DNA of 64,000 nucleotides, taken from contig JAUXYA010000005.1 in NCBI GenBank assembly GCA_030684405.1, positions 186,001 to 250,000 on the forward strand, given 5' to 3'. The notes under the pieces were generated by a model. It made no database searches. It was not told the origin of the DNA and worked only from the letters and a program-made list of their open reading frames with translations. Both the position numbers and the translations under genes were made by a program. This stretch comes from Burkholderiales bacterium (GTDB lineage: Bacteria; Pseudomonadota; Gammaproteobacteria; Burkholderiales; SG8-41). Shown here one piece after another: positions 17,381 to 25,491 of the stretch. How positions within the stretch are numbered: position 1 is the first letter of the stretch; each line of letters starts with the position of its first letter.

Positions 17381-17589
17381 ACCGCAATATGAAGTTCTTC
17401 GTAACCTTTGCCAGCGGCATCGCGTGCATCGGCGCGATTCATGGCCAATGCCTCCGCGAGTGTCACGCGCAGGGTTTCAAGCAGTGCTTCGCGCGTGGGT
17501 TCCTGGCAGTTGACGCCTGGAACCTCTTCGATCCATCCGATCCACCACGGGCCATCCTGTTTTACAACGGCGGTAAAAGTCTGGTTCAT
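17377..17589 (-). CDS. hicB: HicB-family antitoxin, short form
   Basis: A 70-aa antitoxin with the partial RNase H-like HicB fold: FTAVVKQDGPWWIGWIEEVPGVNCQEPTREALLETL. The C-terminal DNA-binding domain of longer HicB proteins is missing, so it may neutralise the toxin without acting as a strong repressor alone. The ATG at 17589 has AAGGAGA seven bases upstream and is preferred to an open extension upstream. A TAGAAT box on the minus strand (17612-17617) could be the -10 element. Confidence 0.83.
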   Translation of the reverse strand: MNQTFTAVVKQDGPWWIGWIEEVPGVNCQEPTREALLETLRVTLAEALAMNRADARDAAGKGYEELHIAV

Positions 17590-17713
17590 GTTGAAATCTC
17601 CTTGCCCGGCGATTCTACAGGGCTGGCAATAAATGGTCCTGGTGACGGACGCCAAGCGACGAATGAGGCTATTCCAGAGTGGTGACTCTAACTATTTGAT
17701 TATATTTATATTT

Positions 17714-19174
17714 TTACCTGCCCTCGCGCAGCATGCGTTCGATCTCCGACGCTGATCGTTCTTCCTGAGTCATGCCGTCGGCGCCCGGTTTGTCGGGCGC
17801 GCCGTGCGAGGGAACGTTGATTTCGATGTTGCTCGTGTCCTTCAGCGCCGGCTTGTCGCTGAAGGCGCTGACCAGCTGCGGATAACTGATCACCAGCAGC
17901 AGCGCGATCAGTTGCACGATGACGAAAGGCACAACGCCGCGGTAGATATCAGTGGTGCTGACCTGTTTCGGCGCGACGCTGCGCAGGTAGAACAGCGCGA
18001 AGCCAAAGGGTGGTGTCAGGAAGGAGGTTTGCAGGTTGATGCCGATCATCACCGCAAACCACACCGGATCGATGCCGAGTTTGGCGGCCACCGGTGCGAG
18101 CAGCGGCAGCAGGATAAAAGCGATTTCGAAGAAGTCGAGGAAGAAACCGAGCACGAAAATCATCAGGTGCACGACGATGAGGAAGCCGACCTCGCCGCCG
18201 GGCACCAGCGTGAACAGGCGTTCGACCCAGAGGTCGCCGTCGACCGCGCGGAAGGTCAGCGCGAATACCGTCGAGCCGATCAGGATGAACATCACGAAGC
18301 TGGAGAGCTTCGTCGTCGCATCGAGCGCCTCGCGCAGCATTTTCAGATTGAGCCGGCGCCGCGCCGCTGCGAGCACCAGCGCGCCGACCGCGCCCAGCGC
18401 ACCGCCCTCGGAGGGCGTGGCGATGCCGGCGAAGATCGAGCCCAGCACCAGAAAGATCAGCACCAGCGGCGGCACCATCACCAGCAGCGCATGGCGCCAC
18501 AGCGCCGCGCCGCGCAGGCGCCGCGCTTCCGGCGGCAATGCAGGTGCGGACGCCGGATTGACCAGCGTGGTGATGAACACGTACCCCAGCAGCAGCATCA
18601 CCAGCAGCAGGCTGGGCAGCACCGCGCCGGCGTACATGTCGCCGACGGAGGCGCCGAGCACGTCGGCGAGCACGATCAGCACGATCGACGGCGGAATGAT
18701 CTGCGCCAGCGCACCCGAGGCGCAGATCACGCCGCTGGCGAGCCGCGGCGAATATTTGTAACGCAGCATCACCGGCAGGGAAATGAGGCCCATCGCAATC
18801 ACCGATGCGGCGATGACCCCGGTGGTCGCGGCGAGCAGGGCACCGACCAGAATCACCGCGTAGGCGACCCCGCCGCGCAGCGGTCCGAAGATCTGGCCGA
18901 CGGTGTCGAGCAGGTCCTCGGCCATGCCGCTGCGCTCGAGCACTAGGCCCATGAAGGTGAAGAAGGGAATCGCCAGCAGCAGCGGGTTGGCCATGATGCC
19001 GTAGAGCCGCTGCGGCAGCGCCTGCAGCAACTCCGGCTGCAGCATCCCCAGTTCGAAACCGATGAAGGCGAAGAGCAGGCCGTTGGCGGCGAGGGCGAAG
19101 GCGACCGGATAGCCGAGCAGCAGCAGCACGGCCAGGCCGACAAACATCAGCGGTGCCATCAGTTCAAAGGCCAT
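17714..19174 (-). CDS. dctM: TRAP transporter large permease subunit (DctM-like)
   Basis: The 486-aa transport subunit of a sodium-driven TRAP carrier. It is almost wholly hydrophobic, with some 12 helices and DctM blocks such as FTFMGLVLERSGMAEDLLD, GALLAATTGVIAASVIAMG and INLQTSFLTPPFGFALFYLR. The C-terminal ~50 residues form a hydrophilic tail (MTQEERSASEIERMLREGR) that is longer than usual. It is downstream of dctQ with an inverted-repeat element between them, only 5 bp from this ATG. Confidence 0.92.
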   Translation of the reverse strand: MAFELMAPLMFVGLAVLLLLGYPVAFALAANGLLFAFIGFELGMLQPELLQALPQRLYGIMANPLLLAIPFFTFMGLVLERSGMAEDLLDTVGQIFGPLRGGVAYAVILVGALLAATTGVIAASVIAMGLISLPVMLRYKYSPRLASGVICASGALAQIIPPSIVLIVLADVLGASVGDMYAGAVLPSLLLVMLLLGYVFITTLVNPASAPALPPEARRLRGAALWRHALLVMVPPLVLIFLVLGSIFAGIATPSEGGALGAVGALVLAAARRRLNLKMLREALDATTKLSSFVMFILIGSTVFALTFRAVDGDLWVERLFTLVPGGEVGFLIVVHLMIFVLGFFLDFFEIAFILLPLLAPVAAKLGIDPVWFAVMIGINLQTSFLTPPFGFALFYLRSVAPKQVSTTDIYRGVVPFVIVQLIALLLVISYPQLVSAFSDKPALKDTSNIEINVPSHGAPDKPGADGMTQEERSASEIERMLREGR

Positions 19175-19178
19175 AACC

Positions 19179-19283
19179 CGTCATTCCGGCGGAAGCCGGA
19201 ATCCAGTGCGGACCGACACAAAACCCCTGGACCCCGGCTTCCCCCCTAGGGGGACTTCCTTCGGTGCGCGCCGGGGTGACGAG
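19179..19283. repeat. Inverted-repeat element between dctQ and dctM
   Basis: The ends CGTCATTCCGGCGG (19179-19192) and GCGCGCCGGGGTGACG (19267-19282) are imperfectly complementary, and the inner arms (CCGGAATCCAG / CTGGACCCCGG) pair too. This resembles the dispersed GTCATTCCGGCG...CGCCGGAATGAC repeats seen in many GC-rich bacteria. It fills the dctQ-dctM gap. Confidence 0.7.
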
Positions 19284-19308
19284 TTGATCTGCAGATTCAG
19301 CAGGCATG

Positions 19309-19848
19309 TCAGCGTTCTGCGAAGCCGTCTGTTCCACCGGCCGTCGGCGTTGTGCCGAGCAGCGCGAACTTCTTGATGGTTTCCGACAGGCCCTGCAGGA
19401 TCAGCAGCGCGAAGGCCGCGGGCACCACGAACTTGATCGGCCAGCGCAGCAGGCCGCCGGCATCGGTGGAGACTTCGCCGATGCGGTAGGACTCGAGAAA
19501 GGCCTCCCAGCCGAACCAGAGCATGATCGCGCTGACCGGCAGCAGCATGAAGACATGGCCGAAGATGTCGATCCAGGCCTGCGCCCGTGGCGACAGCCGC
19601 CCGGCGATGAGGTCGATGCGTACGTGGGCGTTGTGTTTGAGCGTGTACGCGGCGGCGCCGAGGAATACCAGTGTGTAGAGGTACCACTGAATCTCGAGCA
19701 GGCCGTTGGAGCTGTAGTTGAAGCCGTAGCGGGACACCGCGTTGCCGGCGCTGATGAGGATGCACAGCAGGACCAGCCAGCAGGCACCGCGCCCGACGGC
19801 TTCGTTCAGTGCGTCGATTGCGCGCGACAATGCCAGCAGCGGTTTCAT
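19309..19848 (-). CDS. dctQ: TRAP transporter small permease subunit (DctQ-like)
   Basis: The 179-aa small membrane subunit that, with DctM, forms the carrier. Four hydrophobic segments are visible, with the DctQ signature NAVSRYGFNYSSNGLLEIQWY and then AAAYTLKHNAHVRIDLI. The ATG at 19848 begins MKPLLALSRAIDAL. An in-frame upstream ATG at 19884/19887 cannot be excluded, and a much longer open frame above it is only antisense to glyA. It is divergent from glyA and first in the dctQ-dctM unit. Confidence 0.88.
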   Translation of the reverse strand: MKPLLALSRAIDALNEAVGRGACWLVLLCILISAGNAVSRYGFNYSSNGLLEIQWYLYTLVFLGAAAYTLKHNAHVRIDLIAGRLSPRAQAWIDIFGHVFMLLPVSAIMLWFGWEAFLESYRIGEVSTDAGGLLRWPIKFVVPAAFALLILQGLSETIKKFALLGTTPTAGGTDGFAER

Positions 19849-19942
19849 GATGCGGATGTTTCCCCTTGCGGAAGCCGACATCATAAGGGCTCCGGAGCCG
19901 CGCCAGCAGAGGGAAGTGTCTGTTCCGCATGATAAAATCCCG

Positions 19943-19973
19943 GCCGGTTCCGGCCATTTCGGCCGGAACCGGC
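19943..19973 (+). promoter_or_regulatory. Strong hairpin in the glyA leader
   Basis: A 13-bp perfect stem with a 5-base loop: the GCCGGTTCCGGCC arm at 19943-19955 and GGCCGGAACCGGC at 19961-19973. It ends 19 bases before the glyA ATG. A GATAAAAT box at 19931-19938 could be the -10 element, which would put the hairpin at the very 5' end of the message. No good SD lies between hairpin and ATG. It could control translation or stability, or simply be a repeat. Confidence 0.55.
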
Positions 19974-19992
19974 AACCGTTGAGCAATTTTCC

Positions 19993-21240
19993 ATGTCCCT
20001 CTCCAACAGCAGCCTCGAAACCACCGATCCCGAACTGTTCCGGGCCATCAGCCAGGAAGCGCAGCGCCAGGAAGACCACATCGAGTTGATCGCCTCGGAA
20101 AACTACGCGAGCCCGGCAGTGCTGCAGGCTCAGGGTTCGGTGCTGACCAACAAGTACGCCGAGGGTTATCCCGGCAAGCGCTACTACGGCGGTTGCGAAT
20201 ACGTGGATATCGCGGAAACGCTGGCGATCGAGCGCGCCAAGATGCTGTTCAAGGCCGGTTACGCCAACGTCCAGCCGCATTCCGGTGCGCAGGCCAATGC
20301 CGCGGTGTTCCTCGCCGTGTTGAAGCCGGGCGACACCATCCTCGGCATGCGGCTCTCCGACGGCGGCCACCTGACCCACGGCGCCAAGGTCAACATCAGC
20401 GGCAAGTATTACAACGCCGTGAGTTACGGTCTGAATCCCGAGACTCAGGCCATCAACTACGACGAAGTCGCTGAACTGGCGAAAACCCACAAGCCGAAGC
20501 TGATCGTTGCCGGAGCCTCCGCCTACTCGCTGGTGATCGACTGGAAAAAATTCCGCGAAATCGCCGACAGTGTCGGCGCGCTGCTGATGGCCGACATGGC
20601 ACATTACGCCGGCCTTGTGGCTGCGGGGCTGTATCCGAGTCCGGTGGGTATCGCGCATTTCGTGACCACGACCACGCACAAGACACTGCGCGGCCCGCGC
20701 GGCGGCCTGATCCTCGCCGGCGCGGAGCACGAGAAGATCCTCAATTCCGCGGTGTTCCCCGGTTCGCAGGGCGGGCCGCTGATGCATGTCATCGCCGCCA
20801 AGGCAGTGGCGCTGAAAGAGGCGATGAGCCCGGAGTTCCGCGCCTACCAGCAGCAGGTGCTCGACAACGCGCGCCTGATGGCGAAGGTGCTGCAGGGCCG
20901 CGGTTACCGCATCGTCTCCGGCCGCACCGACTGCCACCTGTTCCTGCTCGACCTGCGCGACAAGCCGGTGACCGGCATCGAGGCCGAGCAGGCGCTGGGC
21001 CGCGCGCACATGACAGTCAACAAGAACGCGGTGCCGAACGACACGCGTTCGCCGACGGTGACCAGCGGCGTGCGCATCGGCTCTCCGGCGATGACCACCC
21101 GCGGTTTCGGCGCGCCCGAGGCCGAGAAGCTCGGCGGGCTGATCGCCGACGTGCTCGACGCGCCGCAGGACGAAGCGGTGATCAATCGCGTGCGCGGCGA
21201 GGTCAAGGCGCTGTGCGACCGGTTTCCGGTCTATAAATGA
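19993..21240 (+). CDS. glyA: Serine hydroxymethyltransferase
   Basis: PLP enzyme that converts serine and tetrahydrofolate to glycine and 5,10-methylene-tetrahydrofolate in the cytosol. At 415 aa it matches the family. The PLP lysine is Lys230 in [14 protein letters not shown], and [20 protein letters not shown] and the [18 protein letters not shown] block are highly conserved. It heads the block with nrdR and the riboflavin genes on the same strand. A strong hairpin precedes it and an inverted-repeat element follows. Confidence 0.97.
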   Translation: MSLSNSSLETTDPELFRAISQEAQRQEDHIELIASENYASPAVLQAQGSVLTNKYAEGYPGKRYYGGCEYVDIAETLAIERAKMLFKAGYANVQPHSGAQANAAVFLAVLKPGDTILGMRLSDGGHLTHGAKVNISGKYYNAVSYGLNPETQAINYDEVAELAKTHKPKLIVAGASAYSLVIDWKKFREIADSVGALLMADMAHYAGLVAAGLYPSPVGIAHFVTTTTHKTLRGPRGGLILAGAEHEKILNSAVFPGSQGGPLMHVIAAKAVALKEAMSPEFRAYQQQVLDNARLMAKVLQGRGYRIVSGRTDCHLFLLDLRDKPVTGIEAEQALGRAHMTVNKNAVPNDTRSPTVTSGVRIGSPAMTTRGFGAPEAEKLGGLIADVLDAPQDEAVINRVRGEVKALCDRFPVYK

Positions 21241-21242
21241 TG

Positions 21243-21333
21243 GCGATGAGCGCGGAGCGATGAATGATGAGCGAAAACCCTGAAAACCGCGGTTTGGCTT
21301 TTAGTTCATCATTCATCGCTCCGCGTTCATCGC
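21243..21333. repeat. Inverted-repeat element between glyA and nrdR
   Basis: The left arm (21243-21270, beginning GCGATGAGCGCGGAGCGATG) and right arm (21306-21333) are complementary over 28 bp with one mismatch. The centre contains a second palindrome, AAACCGCGGTTT. The element starts right after the glyA stop and ends a few bases before the nrdR ATG. A relative occupies the panB-panC gap at 55717-55829. Confidence 0.8.
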
Positions 21334-21340
21334 TGCCGTT

Positions 21341-21802
21341 ATGAAGTGCCCTTTCTGCAAATCGGACGAGACCCAGGTCATCGACTCCCGTGAGAGCGAT
21401 GACGGGGATACCATCCGTCGCCGCCGCAAGTGCGTGGCCTGCAGCAAGCGCTTCACGACCTATGAAACCGTCGAGCTGCGGATGCCGCAGGTGGTCAAGC
21501 AGGACGGCAGCCGTGCGGAATTCGACCTCGGCAAGCTGCGCACCAGCTTCATGCGCGCGCTGCACAAGCGGCCGGTGCCGACGCCGCTGGTCGACGAGGC
21601 CATCGGCACGCTGACCAACGAGCTGCTGTCGCTGGGCGAGCGCGAAGTGCCGGCGCGGCGCGTCGGCGAGATGGTGATGCGCGAACTGAAAAAACTCGAT
21701 GAAGTGGCCTATATCCGCTTCGCCTCCGTCTACCGCAGCTTCCAGGGTGTCGACGATTTCACCGACGCCATCAAGGAAGTGCGCAAGCCGGCCCGCAAGT
21801 AG
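21341..21802 (+). CDS. nrdR: Transcriptional repressor NrdR
   Basis: A 153-aa nucleotide-sensing repressor of ribonucleotide reductase genes. The zinc ribbon [17 protein letters not shown]...[12 protein letters not shown] carries all four cysteines (residues 3, 6 and the CVAC pair), followed by the ATP-cone domain starting at [12 protein letters not shown]. It commonly lies between glyA and ribD in this group, as here. Confidence 0.97.
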   Translation: MKCPFCKSDETQVIDSRESDDGDTIRRRRKCVACSKRFTTYETVELRMPQVVKQDGSRAEFDLGKLRTSFMRALHKRPVPTPLVDEAIGTLTNELLSLGEREVPARRVGEMVMRELKKLDEVAYIRFASVYRSFQGVDDFTDAIKEVRKPARK

Positions 21803-21837
21803 TTTCCATTGCCGCCACGGCTCAGGCTGAAACCGAC

Positions 21838-22920
21838 ATGTTCACTCCGGACGATCACCGCCACATGGCTTATGCGCTGGATCTCGCGGCGCGCGGGCTC
21901 TACACGACCACGCCGAATCCGCGCGTAGGCTGCGTGATCGTCAGGGATGGCAAAGTGGTTGGCGAGGGCTGGCATGAAAAGGCCGGTGCCGCGCATGCCG
22001 AAGCGATCGCGCTGGAGCATGCGCGCAAACAGGCTGCGGGTGCGACGCTGTACGTGACGCTGGAGCCCTGCGCCCACCACGGGCGCACGCCGCCCTGCGT
22101 CGAGGCGCTGCTGAAGGCGAAACCGGCGCGGGTGGTGGCGGCGATGCAGGATCCGAATCCGCAGACCGCGGGCAAGAGTTTTGAACAACTGCGCAGCGCT
22201 GGCATCATGGTCGATGTCGGCCTGATGGAGGCGGAGGCGCGTGAACTCAACATCGGATTCGTCACGCGCATGACCCGCGGTACACCCTGGGTGCGGATGA
22301 AGGTCGCGGCGAGCCTCGACGGCCGCACCGCGCTCGCCGACGGCCAGAGCCAGTGGATCACCGGCAGTGATGCACGCTGCGAAGGCCATGCCTGGCGCGC
22401 GCGCGCCTGCGCGGTGCTGACGGGTGTGGGCACGGTCAAGGACGACGATCCGCAGCTCAACGTGCGCGAGGTGCAGACCACGCGCCAGCCCTTGCGCGTG
22501 GTGGTCGACAGCCGCATGCAGACGCCGCTGACGGCGAAAATACTCGGCCCCGGCACGATCATCGCCGCCGCAGGTGCCGATGTGCCGCGCTCGGTGGCCT
22601 TGCGCGCGAAGGGTGCGGAAGTCGTGGTGCTGCCCAACCACGAGGGCAAGGTCGAACTGCCGGCGCTGCTGCAGGAACTGGCGCGGCGCGGCTGCAACGA
22701 GGTCCATGTCGAGGCCGGGCACAAACTCAACGGCTCGCTGATCGACGAAGGACTGGTCGACGAATTGCTGATCTACATGGCGCCTTGCATCCTCGGCGAT
22801 ACCGCGCAGGGCATGTTTCACCTGCCGCCCCTGAAAAACCTGGGCGGAAGGCGCAAGCTGAAGATCATCGATGTGACCCGGGTCGGCGAAGACCTGCGGA
22901 TACGGGCCAAGCCTGAATAA
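21838..22920 (+). CDS. ribD: Bifunctional riboflavin deaminase/reductase RibD
   Basis: Carries out the second and third steps of riboflavin synthesis, deaminating and then reducing the pyrimidine made from GTP. The deaminase zinc site is seen in HAEAIALEH and PCAHHGRTPPC, and the reductase half starts near residue 150 (VRMKVAASLDGRTAL). At 360 aa it matches the usual length. Its TAA overlaps the ribE ATG by one base, so the two are coupled. Confidence 0.96.
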   Translation: MFTPDDHRHMAYALDLAARGLYTTTPNPRVGCVIVRDGKVVGEGWHEKAGAAHAEAIALEHARKQAAGATLYVTLEPCAHHGRTPPCVEALLKAKPARVVAAMQDPNPQTAGKSFEQLRSAGIMVDVGLMEAEARELNIGFVTRMTRGTPWVRMKVAASLDGRTALADGQSQWITGSDARCEGHAWRARACAVLTGVGTVKDDDPQLNVREVQTTRQPLRVVVDSRMQTPLTAKILGPGTIIAAAGADVPRSVALRAKGAEVVVLPNHEGKVELPALLQELARRGCNEVHVEAGHKLNGSLIDEGLVDELLIYMAPCILGDTAQGMFHLPPLKNLGGRRKLKIIDVTRVGEDLRIRAKPE

Positions 22921-23507
22921 TGTTCACCGGCATCGTCGCGGCCGTCGGCCGCATCGCGAAAGTCGTTCCGGCGCCGGGTGGAGTGCGCCTGCACATCGAC
23001 ACCGCAGGTCTGGACATGGATGACGTAGCACTGGGTGACAGCATCGCGGTCAGCGGCGTGTGCCTGACCGTGGTGGCCTTCGACCGGGCGCATTTCGAGG
23101 CTGAAGCGTCGCAGGCGACGCTGTCGGTGGTGGCGGGATTTGCCGCGGGTCTGCCGGTCAACCTCGAAAAAGCGCTGCGGCTTGCCGATCGTCTCGGCGG
23201 GCACCTGATGACCGGGCATGTCGATGGCAGCGGCACGGTATCGCGCTTCGACGCGGTAGGGGATAATCGGCGCCTCGTCGTCGAAGCGCCGCCGGCGATC
23301 GCACGCTACATTGCGCGCAAGGGTTCGGTGGCAGTGGATGGCGTCAGCCTGACGGTGAACGCGGTCGACGGCGACCGTTTCGAGGTGAACCTGATTCCGC
23401 ACACCCTCGGCACGACCACGCTGCAGAACCTGCAGCCGGGTGCGAAGGTCAATCTCGAGGTGGATTTGCTGGCGCGGTATGTGGAACGGCTGAACGAGAG
23501 CCGGTAG
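22920..23507 (+). CDS. ribE: Riboflavin synthase, alpha subunit
   Basis: Dismutates two molecules of 6,7-dimethyl-8-ribityllumazine to riboflavin. It has the expected two internally repeated lumazine-binding halves: MFTGIVAAVGRI...SGVCLTVV and GHLMTGHVDGSGTV...VDGVSLTVN. It is 195 aa, slightly short of the usual ~205. It follows ribD directly and is followed by a toxin-antitoxin pair instead of ribBA. Confidence 0.96.
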   Translation: MFTGIVAAVGRIAKVVPAPGGVRLHIDTAGLDMDDVALGDSIAVSGVCLTVVAFDRAHFEAEASQATLSVVAGFAAGLPVNLEKALRLADRLGGHLMTGHVDGSGTVSRFDAVGDNRRLVVEAPPAIARYIARKGSVAVDGVSLTVNAVDGDRFEVNLIPHTLGTTTLQNLQPGAKVNLEVDLLARYVERLNESR

Positions 23508-23534
23508 TACACTCCCGAAAACGGATTATTGCTG

Positions 23535-23825
23535 ATGAACCGATCACAAACGCTGGAACTGCTTGCCGCGAACAAGGCGGAGCTCACGCGCCGTTTCGGC
23601 GTCGTGCGGCTTGCGTTGTTCGGTTCGACGGCAAGAGACGCTGCCGGGCCAGGCAGCGATATCGATATCCTCGTTGCGTTCGACGGGCCTGCCACTTCGG
23701 AGAAGTATTTTGGTGTCCAGTTTTTTTTGGAGGATCGACTGGGCTGCCCGGTAGACCTCGTGACCGAGAAAGCGCTGCGCGCCGAGTTGCGACCGTCTGT
23801 CGAGCGGGAAGCCGTGCATGTCTGA
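23535..23825 (+). CDS. mntA: MntA-like nucleotidyltransferase antitoxin
   Basis: A 96-aa minimal nucleotidyltransferase. The GSx10DxD motif is complete: Gly30-Ser31 then Asp42-Ile-Asp44 in FGSTARDAAGPGSDIDILV. In type VII toxin-antitoxin systems this enzyme adds AMP to the HepT toxin and silences it. The ATG at 23535 is preferred to the TTG two codons earlier. It overlaps hepT by eight bases. It sits between ribE and ribBX, inside the riboflavin operon. Confidence 0.87.
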   Translation: MNRSQTLELLAANKAELTRRFGVVRLALFGSTARDAAGPGSDIDILVAFDGPATSEKYFGVQFFLEDRLGCPVDLVTEKALRAELRPSVEREAVHV

Positions 23826-24165
23826 AAGCGAACCGCGGGAGTGGCGGTTTTATATTGACGACATGATCCGAAGCTCTGAAAAGGTAATGGCGTATACCGA
23901 GGGGCTCGACCAGCAGGCATTTGTTGACAGTGCGCTGAATTACGATGCGACCCTGCGCAATCTGGAATTGATCGGTGAGGCGGCAACCCGGATCCCGGAG
24001 CAGGTGCGGAAGGAACATGCCGGTGTGCCGTGGCGAATGATCATCGCGACAAGGAATCGGCTGATTCACGGTTATCTGGGCATCGACAACGATACTTTGT
24101 GGAGCATCATCCGGACCGATATTCCGGCACTGATTCCGCAGCTGGAACGGATCCGGTCCCGCTAA
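23818..24165 (+). CDS. hepT: HepT-like toxin (DUF86)
   Basis: A 115-aa all-helical HEPN protein. The RNase motif Rx4HxY is complete: Arg79, His84 and Tyr86 in ATRNRLIHGYLGID. In the Shewanella system that tyrosine is AMP-modified by MntA. It is translationally coupled to mntA (8-bp overlap). Both genes read in the direction of the rib operon and must be transcribed with it unless they have their own promoter. Confidence 0.87.
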   Translation: MSESEPREWRFYIDDMIRSSEKVMAYTEGLDQQAFVDSALNYDATLRNLELIGEAATRIPEQVRKEHAGVPWRMIIATRNRLIHGYLGIDNDTLWSIIRTDIPALIPQLERIRSR

Positions 24166-24223
24166 CCGGCGGAATGCCGGGGATTTTTCAACAGGATACC
24201 GATTGAAATCAGGAAAACACGAC

Positions 24224-25324
24224 GTGGCGATCAGCCCTACCGAAGAAATCATCGCCGAGATGCGCGCCGGGCGCATGGTGGTGCTTGTTGACGAGGAAGA
24301 CCGCGAGAACGAGGGCGACCTGGTGCTCGCGGCGGAATTCGCGACGGCCGAGACCATCAATTTCATGGCGCGTTTTGGGCGCGGACTGATCTGCCTGACG
24401 CTGACCGAAGAGCGTTGCCGCCAGTTGAATCTGCCGCTGATGGTCAGCAACAACCGCTCGCCGATGGGCACCAACTTCACGCTGTCGATCGAGGCGGCGG
24501 AGGGGGTTACCACCGGCATTTCGGCGGCCGACCGCGCGAAGACGGTGCAGGCAGCGATCCGTGCCGATGCCAGTCCTGCCGACATCGTGCAACCGGGCCA
24601 CATCTTTCCGCTGATGGCACAGAACGGCGGCACCCTGGTGCGCGCCGGGCATACCGAGGCCGGTTGCGACCTCGCGCGGCTGGCGGGGGTGACGCCGGCG
24701 TCAGTGATCTGCGAAATCCTTAAAGACAACGGCGAGATGGCGCGGCTGCCGGATCTGGTCCCCTTCGCTGCCGAACACGGACTGAAGATCGGCACCATCA
24801 CCGACCTGATCCAGTACCGCAGCGCCACCGAATCGCTGGTGAAACGCGCGGCCGAACGCGACATCGAAACCGCCCACGGCAAGTTCCGGCTGGTCGCCTA
24901 CACCGAGACCGCGGGCCAGCAGACCCACCTCGCGCTGGTGCGCGGCAGCTTCACGGCGCGCGACGAGGTGCCGGTGCGGGTGCACGAGCCGGTGTCGCTG
25001 ATCGACCTGCTCGACACCGGTGCGACCCGTCATTCCTGGAACCTGCACGATGCGATGGCGGCGATTGCCCGGGAAGGTCGCGGTGTGATCATCCTGCTGC
25101 ACCGACAGGAGACTGCCGCCGAGTTGCTTGAGCGCGCGCGACCGCAGCACGAGCGCGGTGGTCCGGCGAAGATCGTGCTGCGCAACTACGGCATCGGCGC
25201 GCAGATCCTGCGCGACCTCGGCGTGAAAAAAATGCGCGTACTGGGGCAGCCGCTGCGCATGCCGAGCATGGCGGGTTTTGACCTTGAGGTGACGGGTTAT
25301 ATGCAGCCGCCGGGCAAGGCGTGA
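24224..25324 (+). CDS. ribBX: 3,4-dihydroxy-2-butanone-4-phosphate synthase with degenerate GTP cyclohydrolase II domain
   Basis: 366 aa. The N-terminal half is a complete RibB (PTEEIIAEMRAGRMVVLVDE, DREN, HTEAGCDLARLAG), which makes the four-carbon unit of riboflavin. The C-terminal half has the RibA fold but lacks the zinc-binding cysteine motif (CxxC region) expected after the VRVHEP segment, so it should not open GTP. Such RibBX forms are known in Proteobacteria. The GTG at 24224 with AGGA nine bases upstream gives the family-like MAISPTEE; a TTG at 24203 is an alternative. A real RibA must be elsewhere. Confidence 0.9.
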   Translation: MAISPTEEIIAEMRAGRMVVLVDEEDRENEGDLVLAAEFATAETINFMARFGRGLICLTLTEERCRQLNLPLMVSNNRSPMGTNFTLSIEAAEGVTTGISAADRAKTVQAAIRADASPADIVQPGHIFPLMAQNGGTLVRAGHTEAGCDLARLAGVTPASVICEILKDNGEMARLPDLVPFAAEHGLKIGTITDLIQYRSATESLVKRAAERDIETAHGKFRLVAYTETAGQQTHLALVRGSFTARDEVPVRVHEPVSLIDLLDTGATRHSWNLHDAMAAIAREGRGVIILLHRQETAAELLERARPQHERGGPAKIVLRNYGIGAQILRDLGVKKMRVLGQPLRMPSMAGFDLEVTGYMQPPGKA

Positions 25325-25354
25325 TTAGGTCATTAAGGGAGTAAGTGCGCCTGG

Positions 25355-25435
25355 CAAGATGAAAGCCTCCCTCTCCCCGCTTGCGGGGACAAGGGCACAC
25401 TTGGAACGAAGTAGAGGGTTGGGGTGAGGGGCTGC
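25355..25435. repeat. Dispersed-type repeat between ribBX and ribH
   Basis: CCTCCCTCTCCCCGC...GCGGGGAC followed by AGAGGGTTGGGGTGAGGGG. It resembles the CCCTCTCCCC/GGGGTGAGGG intergenic repeats common in GC-rich Proteobacteria, and its arms can fold back on themselves. It separates ribBX from ribH. Confidence 0.55.
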
Positions 25436-25459
25436 AAAAAGTCATTTTGTCAGGCGTTT

Positions 25460-25491
25460 CAGTAATTCAGTAATTCAGTAATTCAGTGATT
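25460..25491 (+). repeat. Four tandem 8-bp repeats just upstream of ribH
   Basis: CAGTAATT is repeated at 25460, 25468 and 25476, with a fourth copy CAGTGATT at 25484 differing in one base. It ends at the ribH ribosome-binding region (GGGTGA at 25492). Slippage here could change spacing in the leader but not the reading frame. Confidence 0.8.

Noticed and set aside
19849..21009. Upstream extension of dctQ
   Set aside because: Antisense to glyA; DctQ similarity begins at MKPLLALSR.
21803..21837. FMN riboswitch before the riboflavin genes
   Set aside because: No RFN conserved blocks are seen before ribD, ribBX or ribH; the gaps are short or hold repeats.
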